A stretch of DNA of 5,434 nt from Chitinophagaceae bacterium (GTDB lineage Bacteria; Bacteroidota; Bacteroidia; Chitinophagales; Chitinophagaceae): positions 1-5,434 of the forward strand of contig CANHSD010000195.1 in assembly GCA_947463105.1 (NCBI GenBank). Direction: 5' to 3'. The notes beneath the pieces were generated by a model that was given only the letters and a program-made list of their open reading frames with translations, did not search any database and was not told the DNA's origin. Positions 1-5,434 of the stretch are shown here, in pieces (positions within the stretch are counted from its first letter, which is position 1; each line of letters opens with the position of its first letter). A program made the position numbers and the translations under genes.

Positions 1-1109
1 ACGAGAAAATCAGCTCCAGCATACATTTGGTGGCTCAGTGTTTCATTATAACCAATGAAAACATTGTAATCACCTTGGGCAGTTGATTGTAGCTTTGTTA
101 ACTGGGATTCTGTTGCTTCACTTCCATTGCCCAAGACCAGAAAATTCATCTTTCTTCCAATGAATTTGAAACTGTCTGCAATGGCCTGTGGCAGCAGGTC
201 TGCACCTTTTTCTCCAACCAACCTGCCAATAAATATAAAAAGTGGTTTTTGGGGATCCAATCCGAATCTTTCACAGAGCATACGCTTGTTCCTTTCCTTA
301 CCAGTGTCAGCATCATGGACAGAAAAATGTTCAGTCAGGTATTTGTCATTTTCTGGATTCCAAACAGTATAGTCAATGCCGTTCAAAATGCCTGTGCATT
401 TGCCTTTTTCATATTCAAACAACGGTTCCAACCCATTGCTCATGTACCTGAGTTCATGGAGATAGGAATTGCTCACAGTAGTTATTTTCCAAGAACATTT
501 GATACCAGATGCCAAAGGATTGATGCTACCCTGCCATTCAAGTAACCCTCTTTTCCAACTGTCCCATTGAGGAATATACAGTGTTTTATCCCAGCTGAAG
601 GATCCCTGGTACTGTGCATTGTGAATGGTTAAAACTGTAGGGATATATTGAAGTCTTTTGAATGCGTAACAATGTTGCATCATGAAAGGTACAAGGGCTG
701 CATGGTGATCATGCACATGAACCACCTGTGGAAGTGCATCCCATGCATTCATCCAATGAACTGCCGCAATCTGAAAAGCACAGAAACGCTCCGTATCATC
801 GTCGTATCCATAAACCTTTTCCCTGTCCAGCAACCCATTGATGTCAACCAGAAACAATTCAAATCCTTGTGCATTGGTTTTTTCTTTGATCACGGTGTAA
901 TCAAAGCCCCAAAGGCCAAGATTGGTGGATGCCTTGTGCACCACTTCCCAATCATGTTTATATAGATAAGCAGTCCTGTACATGGGCATTAGAACCTTTG
1001 TATGATGCCCTAATTCTTTTTGAAATCGGGGAAGCGAACCCACCACATCACCCAAGCCACCTGCCTTGGCCACAGGATAACATTCTGCACTTATATGTAT
1101 GATGTCCAT
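1..1109 (-). CDS. glgA: Glycogen synthase GlgA, GT5 family (3' end cut off by window)
   Basis: This enzyme transfers glucose from ADP-glucose (sometimes UDP-glucose) to the non-reducing end of a growing alpha-1,4-glucan in the cytoplasm. I read 369 full codons plus a partial Val codon, with no stop. The N-terminal GT5 domain opens with the donor-binding loop KAGGLGDVVGSLP at residues 15-27; K15 matches the K of the KxGGL motif. HVHDHH lies at 131-136, the TIHNAQYQG segment at 161-169 and NGIDYTVWNP at 243-252. The second Rossmann domain starts near 288 with FIGRLVGEKGADLL at 293-306, where R296 and K301 fit the conserved phosphate-binding Arg and Lys. Known GlgA proteins have about 480 residues, so about 110 are missing, including the catalytic-Glu EPCGL motif expected just past the window edge. 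The ATG at 1109 fits the family N-terminus exactly and has an AAAGGA site 7 nt upstream. The gene is divergent from the sugar transporter. Confidence 0.95.
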   Translation of the reverse strand, partial: MDIIHISAECYPVAKAGGLGDVVGSLPRFQKELGHHTKVLMPMYRTAYLYKHDWEVVHKASTNLGLWGFDYTVIKEKTNAQGFELFLVDINGLLDREKVYGYDDDTERFCAFQIAAVHWMNAWDALPQVVHVHDHHAALVPFMMQHCYAFKRLQYIPTVLTIHNAQYQGSFSWDKTLYIPQWDSWKRGLLEWQGSINPLASGIKCSWKITTVSNSYLHELRYMSNGLEPLFEYEKGKCTGILNGIDYTVWNPENDKYLTEHFSVHDADTGKERNKRMLCERFGLDPQKPLFIFIGRLVGEKGADLLPQAIADSFKFIGRKMNFLVLGNGSEATESQLTKLQSTAQGDYNVFIGYNETLSHQMYAGADFL

Positions 1110-1116
1110 CTTGGAT

Positions 1117-1122
1117 TCCTTT
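1117..1122 (-). promoter_or_regulatory. Shine-Dalgarno-like site of glgA
   Basis: On the minus strand AAAGGA sits 7 nt before the ATG at 1109. This is a better ribosome-binding match than anything in front of the other genes here, and it supports that start. Many Bacteroidota genes lack such sites, so it may contribute only partly. Confidence 0.5.
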
Positions 1123-1156
1123 GATTTTTTTAAATTTACCACTAAATCAAATGCAA

Positions 1157-1179
1157 TTGTTGATAACAAAAAGTTTTGT
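1157..1179. repeat. Two overlapping inverted repeats, candidate operator
   Basis: TTGTT-GAT-AACAA (1157-1169) is a perfect inverted repeat with 5-bp arms and a 3-bp centre. ACAAAA-AG-TTTTGT (1166-1179) is a perfect inverted repeat with 6-bp arms and a 2-bp centre; the two share ACAA. They lie in the divergent region and the second overlaps the proposed -33 element of the transporter promoter, where a repressor or activator could act on one or both genes. The symmetry is directly visible; the operator role is inference, and short AT-rich palindromes can arise by chance. Confidence 0.35.
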
Positions 1180-1203
1180 AGGTAAATAAATATAATTATT
1201 TTG
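1174..1203 (+). promoter_or_regulatory. Possible Bacteroidota-type promoter of the sugar transporter
   Basis: TTTTG at 1174-1178 could be the -33 element. TTATTTTG at 1196-1203 matches the -7 consensus TAnnTTTG at all defined positions but the second base. The spacer is 17 bp, slightly short of the usual 19-21. Transcription would begin near 1209, leaving a leader of about 20 nt before the ATG at 1228. The match is imperfect, in an AT-rich region. Confidence 0.35.
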
Positions 1204-1227
1204 AGCCTTCATAAAACAACCTTCCAT

Positions 1228-2850
1228 ATGAACCAACAAACAAAGTGGTCTCAATTCGGTGTGCTGATCATCGTTTTCTTTTTCTGGGGATTTGTAGCTG
1301 CATCCAACAGCATTTTCATCCCATTTTGCAAAACTTTTTTTAACCTTGATCAGATCCAGTCACAGTTGATCGGTTCTGCATTTTATGGTGCTTATTTTTA
1401 TGGATCGTTGATTCTTTATGTTTTCTCCACCATTACTGGAACCGACTTGTTGAACAAGATTGGTTATAAAAAAGGAATCATTTACGGGTTGCTGATTTCC
1501 GTTGTAGGTGCCCTCGCACTTGCATACATCAGTGGCTCTGGGAATGCAACCTTTGGACTGGTACTTGTCTCCTTCTTTATTATTGCTTTAGGCTTCTCGC
1601 TACAACAAACTGCTGCACAGCCTTTTGCCATCGGATTGGGATCTCCAGAAACTGGTGCTCACCGGCTGAACATGGGAGGTAGCGTAAATTCATTTGGTAC
1701 CTTGCTCGGACCACTGGTAGTGAGCTATCTGCTTTTCGGAAGCCTCGACAGTGGCAAGTCTGCTTCTATTGAGAACATCCAAACACTTTATTTCTTCCTT
1801 GCAGGACTGTTCATCATTGCAGCCCTGATTTTTGCCTATGCAAAGCTGCCCAAGACTACTTCGGATGAGAAACTGGAAAAAAGTCCCAAGGCAATGTATG
1901 TATTATTGATTATCGGTGCCATCTTCCTTCCTGTATTGTTCGCAGACTGGGCAAAAACGGTTACTGGGCTTGAGAAAAGTGTCATCATCAGTAGTTCACT
2001 GGTCATTATATTGATTATTCTTTTTTGGACCATGGTTACAGCAAAAAAGAATCCTGTAGGATGGGGAGCCATGGCTTACCCTCAGCTGGTGCTGGGAATG
2101 ATTGCCATTTTCATTTATGTAGGCGTGGAAGTGACCATTGACAACAACTTCGGAGCTTTGCTCAAGAAAAATGCTTTTGGCGGCAAGGAAGACTCTCAAA
2201 TTTCCCATCTGATTTCTCTCTATTGGGGATCAATGATGATCGGAAGGTGGACAGGTGCTGTCAGTGTATTCAACTTCAGCAAAATGGTCAAGCGAATCCT
2301 TGTGATTGTTGTGCCTTTTGCTGCTTTTGGATTAATTCTCCTTGTAAACATCATCAAAGGAAATGAAATCAGTGAATTTGCCATGTATCCTATTTGCATA
2401 GCCATTGCAGTCATTGCTTTCCTTTATGCAGAAGACAAGCCAGTAAAATTATTGCTCACGGTTTCTGTTCTTGCTGCGGTTGCCATGCTGATTTCCATTA
2501 CAACCACAGGCATGCTGGCCAACTATGCCATCATCAGCACCGGTCTTTGTACCGCAGTAATGTGGCCTTGTATATTTGCCCTTGCCATCAATGGTATAGG
2601 AAAATACACCAGCCAGGGTTCAGCATTCCTGATCATGATGATCCTTGGCGGAGCCATCATTCCTCCTACCCAGGGTTCAATCATCGACCTGGATCCTTCT
2701 GGTGACGCCAACGTATTTACTTTCACCCAACTCTCATATCTTGTTCCATTGGCCTGTTTTGCTTACCTGGCATGGCATGCTATTCAAACAAGGTCTGTAC
2801 TGAAAAAACAGGGCCTGGATGTTGATGCACAAGTTGCTGCATCCCATTAA
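1228..2850 (+). CDS. FHS-family MFS sugar transporter (glucose/galactose/fucose permease type)
   Basis: This is an inner-membrane sugar permease of 540 residues. Family hallmarks are AFYGAYFYGSL (51-61), KIGYKKGIIYGLL (77-89), the QTAAQPFAIGLGSPETGAHRLN stretch (127-148), NSFGTLLGPL (154-163), YVGVEV (297-302), SLYWGSMMIGRWTG (330-343) and GKYTSQGSAFLIMMILGGAIIPPTQG (458-483). These match the fucose permease (FucP) / GluP branch. The usual length is about 410-440 residues. The excess lies between TM6 and TM7 (hydrophobic segments near 222-238 and 251-270) and between TM8 and TM10 (near 384-400 and 406-426), so about 16 hydrophobic segments may exist. Residues aligning with FucP D46 and E135 look like S28 and Q127. 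I start at ATG 1228; an in-frame TTG at 1201 adds nine residues but lies inside the likely promoter. The kinase downstream suggests a hexose substrate; the exact sugar cannot be read from sequence. Confidence 0.9.
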   Translation: MNQQTKWSQFGVLIIVFFFWGFVAASNSIFIPFCKTFFNLDQIQSQLIGSAFYGAYFYGSLILYVFSTITGTDLLNKIGYKKGIIYGLLISVVGALALAYISGSGNATFGLVLVSFFIIALGFSLQQTAAQPFAIGLGSPETGAHRLNMGGSVNSFGTLLGPLVVSYLLFGSLDSGKSASIENIQTLYFFLAGLFIIAALIFAYAKLPKTTSDEKLEKSPKAMYVLLIIGAIFLPVLFADWAKTVTGLEKSVIISSSLVIILIILFWTMVTAKKNPVGWGAMAYPQLVLGMIAIFIYVGVEVTIDNNFGALLKKNAFGGKEDSQISHLISLYWGSMMIGRWTGAVSVFNFSKMVKRILVIVVPFAAFGLILLVNIIKGNEISEFAMYPICIAIAVIAFLYAEDKPVKLLLTVSVLAAVAMLISITTTGMLANYAIISTGLCTAVMWPCIFALAINGIGKYTSQGSAFLIMMILGGAIIPPTQGSIIDLDPSGDANVFTFTQLSYLVPLACFAYLAWHAIQTRSVLKKQGLDVDAQVAASH

Positions 2851-2876
2851 TTTGAACTGATTTATTTGTATCTTGG

Positions 2877-2903
2877 CAGCCACTGAAAAGTGGCTGTTTT
2901 TTT
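2877..2903 (+). terminator. Strong intrinsic terminator after the sugar transporter
   Basis: CAGCCAC (2877-2883), loop TGAAAA and GTGGCTG (2890-2896) form a perfect 7-bp stem, directly followed by seven Ts (2897-2903). It sits 26 bp after the transporter stop and ends 23 bp before the ROK kinase start. It should end most transporter transcripts. Because the kinase follows so closely on the same strand, it may instead act as a partial terminator setting the transporter-to-kinase ratio. Confidence 0.88.
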
Positions 2904-2926
2904 ATTGATTTTTTCAAAAAGATAAA

Positions 2927-3889
2927 ATGAGTGTACATCAACCTTTGGCCATTGGAATAGATATCGGAGGAACAGGAACAAAATTTGGGATTGTAGACAA
3001 AGATGGAAACGTGCTTTTCTCTGGAGAAATGTCTACCAAAAAACACAAGGAAATAGAAGGTTATATCGATGAACTGCATGGTCACTTGGGTGAACTCATT
3101 GAAAAAGCAGGTGGAATTGGAAGAATCAGGGGAATTGGGGTTGGTGCACCCAATGGAAATTTCTATACCGGGAACATCGAATATGCTCCAAATCTACCCT
3201 GGAGCGGCGTCATTCCCATCGCGAAGATGATGAGTGATAAATTCCATCTGCCTGTTACCTTAACAAACGATGCCAATGCGGCAGCCATCGGTGAAATGAT
3301 GTACGGCGCAGCAAAAGGAATGCGTGATTTCATCATGATTACACTTGGAACAGGTGTTGGAAGTGGAATTGTGGCCAATGGTCAGTTGATGTATGGTCAT
3401 GATGGTTTTGCCGGCGAATTAGGCCATACCATTGTGATTCCTGATGGAAGAATGCACCAGGGTACAGGCAAACGCGGTTCTTTGGAAAGCTATGCTTCTG
3501 CCACCGGCGTAAGGCTGACAGCGCTTGAAATGCTTGAAAATACTACCGACGATAGTTTATTGAGAACAGCCGACAAGGAAACCCTTGATTCAAAAGTGGT
3601 TTACGATGCTGCCATCAAAGGAGATAAACTGGCGCTGGAAATATTTGAATTCACAGGAAAAATTTTAGGATTGGCTTTGGCCAATGCTGTAATGTTCAGT
3701 AGCCCTGAAGCCATTATCTTGTTTGGGGGACTGACCAAATCCGGAGATTTGATCTTGAAGCCTACCAGAAAACACATGGAAGAAAACCTGATACAGGTAT
3801 TCCAAAACAAGGTCAAGATACTTGTAAGCCATCTCAAAGAATCAGATGCTGCTATACTTGGCGCCAGCGCATTGGCCTGGGATAAGTAA
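2927..3889 (+). CDS. ROK-family sugar kinase, probable glucokinase, lacking the zinc cysteines
   Basis: This is a cytoplasmic ATP-dependent sugar kinase of 320 residues, a normal length for the ROK family. It would phosphorylate glucose or a related hexose at C6. The N-terminal phosphate loop is GIDIGGTGTKFGIV (10-23). The sugar site and catalytic base are TNDANAAAIGE (113-123), with D115 the expected base. A glycine-rich phosphate loop is LGTGVGSGIV (140-149). GELGH at 163-167 supplies the sugar-binding E164 and H167, and LE at 186-187 supplies a further sugar contact. ILFGGL (264-269) is the C-terminal nucleotide-site loop. In typical ROK proteins a CxCGxxGCxE motif binds zinc; here it reads QGTGKRGSLE (178-187), with all three Cys replaced. 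The ATG at 2927 follows an A-rich AAAAAGATAAA stretch, and the N-terminus fits the family. The gene follows the transporter after 76 bp and converges on lipA. N-acetylmannosamine or fructose kinase activity is possible but less likely from context. Confidence 0.9.
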   Translation: MSVHQPLAIGIDIGGTGTKFGIVDKDGNVLFSGEMSTKKHKEIEGYIDELHGHLGELIEKAGGIGRIRGIGVGAPNGNFYTGNIEYAPNLPWSGVIPIAKMMSDKFHLPVTLTNDANAAAIGEMMYGAAKGMRDFIMITLGTGVGSGIVANGQLMYGHDGFAGELGHTIVIPDGRMHQGTGKRGSLESYASATGVRLTALEMLENTTDDSLLRTADKETLDSKVVYDAAIKGDKLALEIFEFTGKILGLALANAVMFSSPEAIILFGGLTKSGDLILKPTRKHMEENLIQVFQNKVKILVSHLKESDAAILGASALAWDK

Positions 3890-3926
3890 TCATCAATTGA
3901 AAGCAGTTTTACTGGAGCTATGACAA

Positions 3927-4862
3927 TCAGTTGGATTGTAGCAATGCTTTTTCTTTTGCCCAAGCCATCTTACCGTAGCCAGAAATAACATGCTTTTCAC
4001 TGTGGTAGGATGATCGAACAAGTGGGCCACTCTCAACATAATCGATTCCCAATCCATATCCAATTTCCTTATATTCATTGAATTCATCCGGATGAACAAA
4101 GCGCTGAACAGGCAGGTGTTTTCTTGTTGGTTGAAGATATTGGCCGATGGTTACTACATCAATTCCATTGGCAGCCAAGTCTTTCAAGGTCTGGATGACT
4201 TCCTCTTTTTGCTCTCCCAATCCAAGCATGATGCCTGATTTGGTTCTCATGCCACCTTGCTTCAATTTTCTCAACACTTCCATGCTTCTCCAATATTTGG
4301 CCTGGATCCTCACTTTTCTCGTAAGTTGCTCTACCGTTTCAATGTTATGAGATACCACTTCAGGGGCAGCATCAATGATTCTTTGGATCTGATCATCAAT
4401 TCCTTTGAAATCAGGTATCAGGGTTTCAAGGGTTGTGTCAGGATTAAGTGATTTTACCGCTTTGATGGTATTGAACCAGATATTGCTACCACCATCAGGC
4501 AATTCATCACGATCAACAGAGGTAATGACAGCATGTTTTACTTTCATGAGGTGAATGGCCTCCGCGACACGCTGTGGTTCATCCCAATCAACAGCATCAG
4601 GCCTGCCAGTAGCTACTGCACAGAAACCACAGCTTCTGGTACAAATATTTCCAAGGATCATAAAAGTTGCGGTACCTGCGCCCCAGCATTCTCCCATGTT
4701 CGGGCAGTTTCCACTCTCGCAGATGGTATGCAATTTATGGGTATCAACAAGGGATCGAACATGTTTGTATCCTTCGCCTACAGGAAGACGAACCCTTAAC
4801 CAATCAGGCTTTTTTTGCTTTTGTTCAGGAATGGATCCTGCAGTATTTACATCACAACTCAT
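3927..4862 (-). CDS. lipA: Lipoyl synthase LipA (radical SAM)
   Basis: This enzyme inserts two sulfurs at C6 and C8 of protein-bound octanoyl groups to make the lipoyl cofactor of pyruvate and 2-oxoglutarate dehydrogenases and the glycine cleavage system. All 311 residues are present, near the family norm of 290-320. The auxiliary, sulfur-donating [4Fe-4S] cluster cysteines are C48, C53 and C59 (CESGNCPNMGEC). The radical SAM cluster cysteines are C74, C78 and C81 (CTRSCGFC). The C-terminal RSSY motif, whose Ser ligates the auxiliary cluster, is at 283-286. PDWLRVRLP (19-27), ITSVDRDELPDGG (113-125), SHNIETV (171-177) and TIGQYLQPTRKHLPV (238-252) are all typical. I start at ATG 4862; a TTG at 4904 would add 14 residues but overlap the upstream gene. 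The upstream gene ends 25 bp before, so the two are probably co-transcribed. No lipB or lplA is visible here. Confidence 0.97.
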   Translation of the reverse strand: MSCDVNTAGSIPEQKQKKPDWLRVRLPVGEGYKHVRSLVDTHKLHTICESGNCPNMGECWGAGTATFMILGNICTRSCGFCAVATGRPDAVDWDEPQRVAEAIHLMKVKHAVITSVDRDELPDGGSNIWFNTIKAVKSLNPDTTLETLIPDFKGIDDQIQRIIDAAPEVVSHNIETVEQLTRKVRIQAKYWRSMEVLRKLKQGGMRTKSGIMLGLGEQKEEVIQTLKDLAANGIDVVTIGQYLQPTRKHLPVQRFVHPDEFNEYKEIGYGLGIDYVESGPLVRSSYHSEKHVISGYGKMAWAKEKALLQSN

Positions 4863-4887
4863 GGGAAAAATAAAGTGCGAAGTTACA

Positions 4888-5434
4888 TCACTTGCGGTTA
4901 CCAAAAACCAATCCTATGGAACCTGTAGGGAAAAATGACTTTCCGGGATTGTCCACCATCTGGACGATTTTTTGGGTATAATAATCGAAACCAAAACCAA
5001 CTTCAATGGCAGAAACAACCTGGTTGAACCTTGCCCAATCAAATCGAAGCGCACCTTTTGCATAAGCACCTGGAGAAAACTTCATCTCATTCCATCCCAT
5101 TTGAAGACCTGTACCTCCAATGATCCTGTCTGCACTCAGGAAAGTGGACCGCCTTGCCTCTGTAAACTTAATTTTTTCTGTTCCTCCTGGAGCTGAGAAT
5201 TCCATGTAATATGGACGGGTCATACCAGCAGAAAGGCCAGCCACCGCTATTGCGTATACAGCAACACCATTTTTATTCCCCTTTCCACCAATCAATATTT
5301 GCTGTCCAGTACCAACCTTGAGTTGATAGAAAATATTTTGCTTTCCAAAAACAAATGGCCTTCCAAAAATGGCAAAACCACTGTTGGTGAATTCAGAACT
5401 GCTTTGCTTTTCCTGTTTGGGATGGTGCTTTTCT
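4888..5434 (-). CDS. Putative outer-membrane beta-barrel protein (5' end cut off by window)
   Basis: The frame is open from the right edge to the TGA at 4888-4890, giving 181 visible C-terminal residues without the true start. The visible end has alternating hydrophobic/polar, aromatic-rich stretches typical of outer-membrane beta strands: FAIFGRPFVFG, NIFYQLKVGTGQQ, NGVAVYAIAVAGLSAG, ALRFDWARFNQVVSAIEVGFGFDYY and a final SIGLVFGNRK. Short turns rich in Gly, Asn and Lys lie between them. It resembles conserved uncharacterised Bacteroidota proteins; I cannot assign a substrate or role. An in-frame TTG at 5295 is not a credible start because barrel-like coding sequence continues upstream of it (EFTNSGFAIFGRPF). 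A signal peptide, if any, lies outside the window. The stop is 25 bp before lipA on the same strand, so the two may share a transcript. The frame is well supported; the barrel assignment is moderate. Confidence 0.75.
   Translation of the reverse strand, partial: EKHHPKQEKQSSSEFTNSGFAIFGRPFVFGKQNIFYQLKVGTGQQILIGGKGNKNGVAVYAIAVAGLSAGMTRPYYMEFSAPGGTEKIKFTEARRSTFLSADRIIGGTGLQMGWNEMKFSPGAYAKGALRFDWARFNQVVSAIEVGFGFDYYTQKIVQMVDNPGKSFFPTGSIGLVFGNRK

Larger units (their letters stand above)
1110..1227. promoter_or_regulatory. Divergent intergenic region glgA / sugar transporter
   Basis: These 118 AT-rich bases separate the start codons of two divergent genes and must hold the nearest promoters of both. 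On the plus strand there is a fair Bacteroidota-type promoter and two overlapping inverted repeats, listed separately. On the minus strand I see TAAATTTA (1138-1131), a 7 of 8 match to TAnnTTTG, but no TTTG at the right distance, so no glgA promoter is called. Confidence 0.7.

Noticed and set aside
127..965. Plus-strand open frames at 127-372, 249-545 and 648-965
   Set aside because: They are antisense shadows inside glgA, which has clear family motifs across the whole stretch; their translations show no recognisable domain.
1131..1138. Possible -7 element (TAAATTTA) of glgA on the minus strand
   Set aside because: No TTTG element lies at a suitable distance upstream; chance is likely in this AT-rich region.
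1201..1227. TTG start for the sugar transporter, adding nine residues
   Set aside because: The TTG overlaps the proposed -7 element, and ATG 1228 starts a normal short N-terminus just before TM1.
3894..3934. Possible terminator in the 37-bp gap between the convergent kinase and lipA genes
   Set aside because: CAATTGA can pair with TCAGTTG across a 26-nt loop, and a 4-bp CAGT/ACTG stem lies inside it, but the stems are weak and no T-tract follows on either strand.
3601..3963. Minus-strand 120-codon frame overlapping the end of the ROK kinase gene
   Set aside because: It is antisense to a well-supported kinase and overlaps the lipA end; no family features.
4863..4904. TTG start of lipA at 4904, adding 14 residues
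   Set aside because: It would overlap the upstream gene; ATG 4862 gives the usual LipA length and a clean 25-bp gap.
4555..4938. Plus-strand 127-codon frame across lipA
   Set aside because: It is antisense to lipA, including the region coding its cluster-binding cysteines; its protein looks random.
1..5434. A mobile element, defence locus, CRISPR array or other novel system
   Set aside because: All long stretches are explained by five genes, four of them in familiar metabolic or transport families; I see no direct repeats, transposase, integrase or spacer-repeat pattern.

Overview
The window looks like ordinary chromosomal DNA from a member of the Bacteroidota, most likely Chitinophagales (Chitinophagaceae-like). 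Four things support this: the moderately AT-rich composition, weak or absent Shine-Dalgarno sites, a possible TTTG / TAnnTTTG-type promoter, and protein styles typical of the group (GT5 glycogen synthase with an HDHH motif, an enlarged FHS-family sugar transporter, a small outer-membrane beta-barrel-like protein next to lipA). The lineage is inferred from protein style only; there is no rRNA or marker-gene comparison here.

Layout. Bases 1-1109 (minus) hold the N-terminal three quarters of a glycogen synthase (GlgA) that runs off the left edge. A 118-bp AT-rich divergent intergenic region (1110-1227) follows, with two overlapping inverted repeats and a possible promoter. On the plus strand come an FHS-type major facilitator sugar transporter (1228-2850), a strong intrinsic terminator (2877-2903) and a ROK-family sugar kinase (2927-3889). 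Convergent to these on the minus strand are lipoyl synthase LipA (3927-4862) and, 25 bp upstream of it, a putative outer-membrane beta-barrel protein (4888 to beyond the right edge).

How the genes fit together. The transporter and ROK kinase form a plausible uptake-and-phosphorylation pair (hexose in, hexose phosphate out). The divergent GlgA would store the resulting glucose as glycogen by way of glucose-1-phosphate and ADP-glucose. LipA and the beta-barrel protein are a separate, probably co-transcribed pair with no evident link to the sugar genes.

I did not find a previously undescribed system. The points worth a second look are the ROK kinase that has lost all three zinc cysteines, the transporter with two apparent extra hydrophobic segment groups and no acidic residues at the FucP proton-coupling positions, the terminator between transporter and kinase with no visible promoter after it, and the paired inverted repeats in the divergent promoter region. 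There is no tRNA, rRNA, CRISPR array, insertion sequence or attachment site that I can see.
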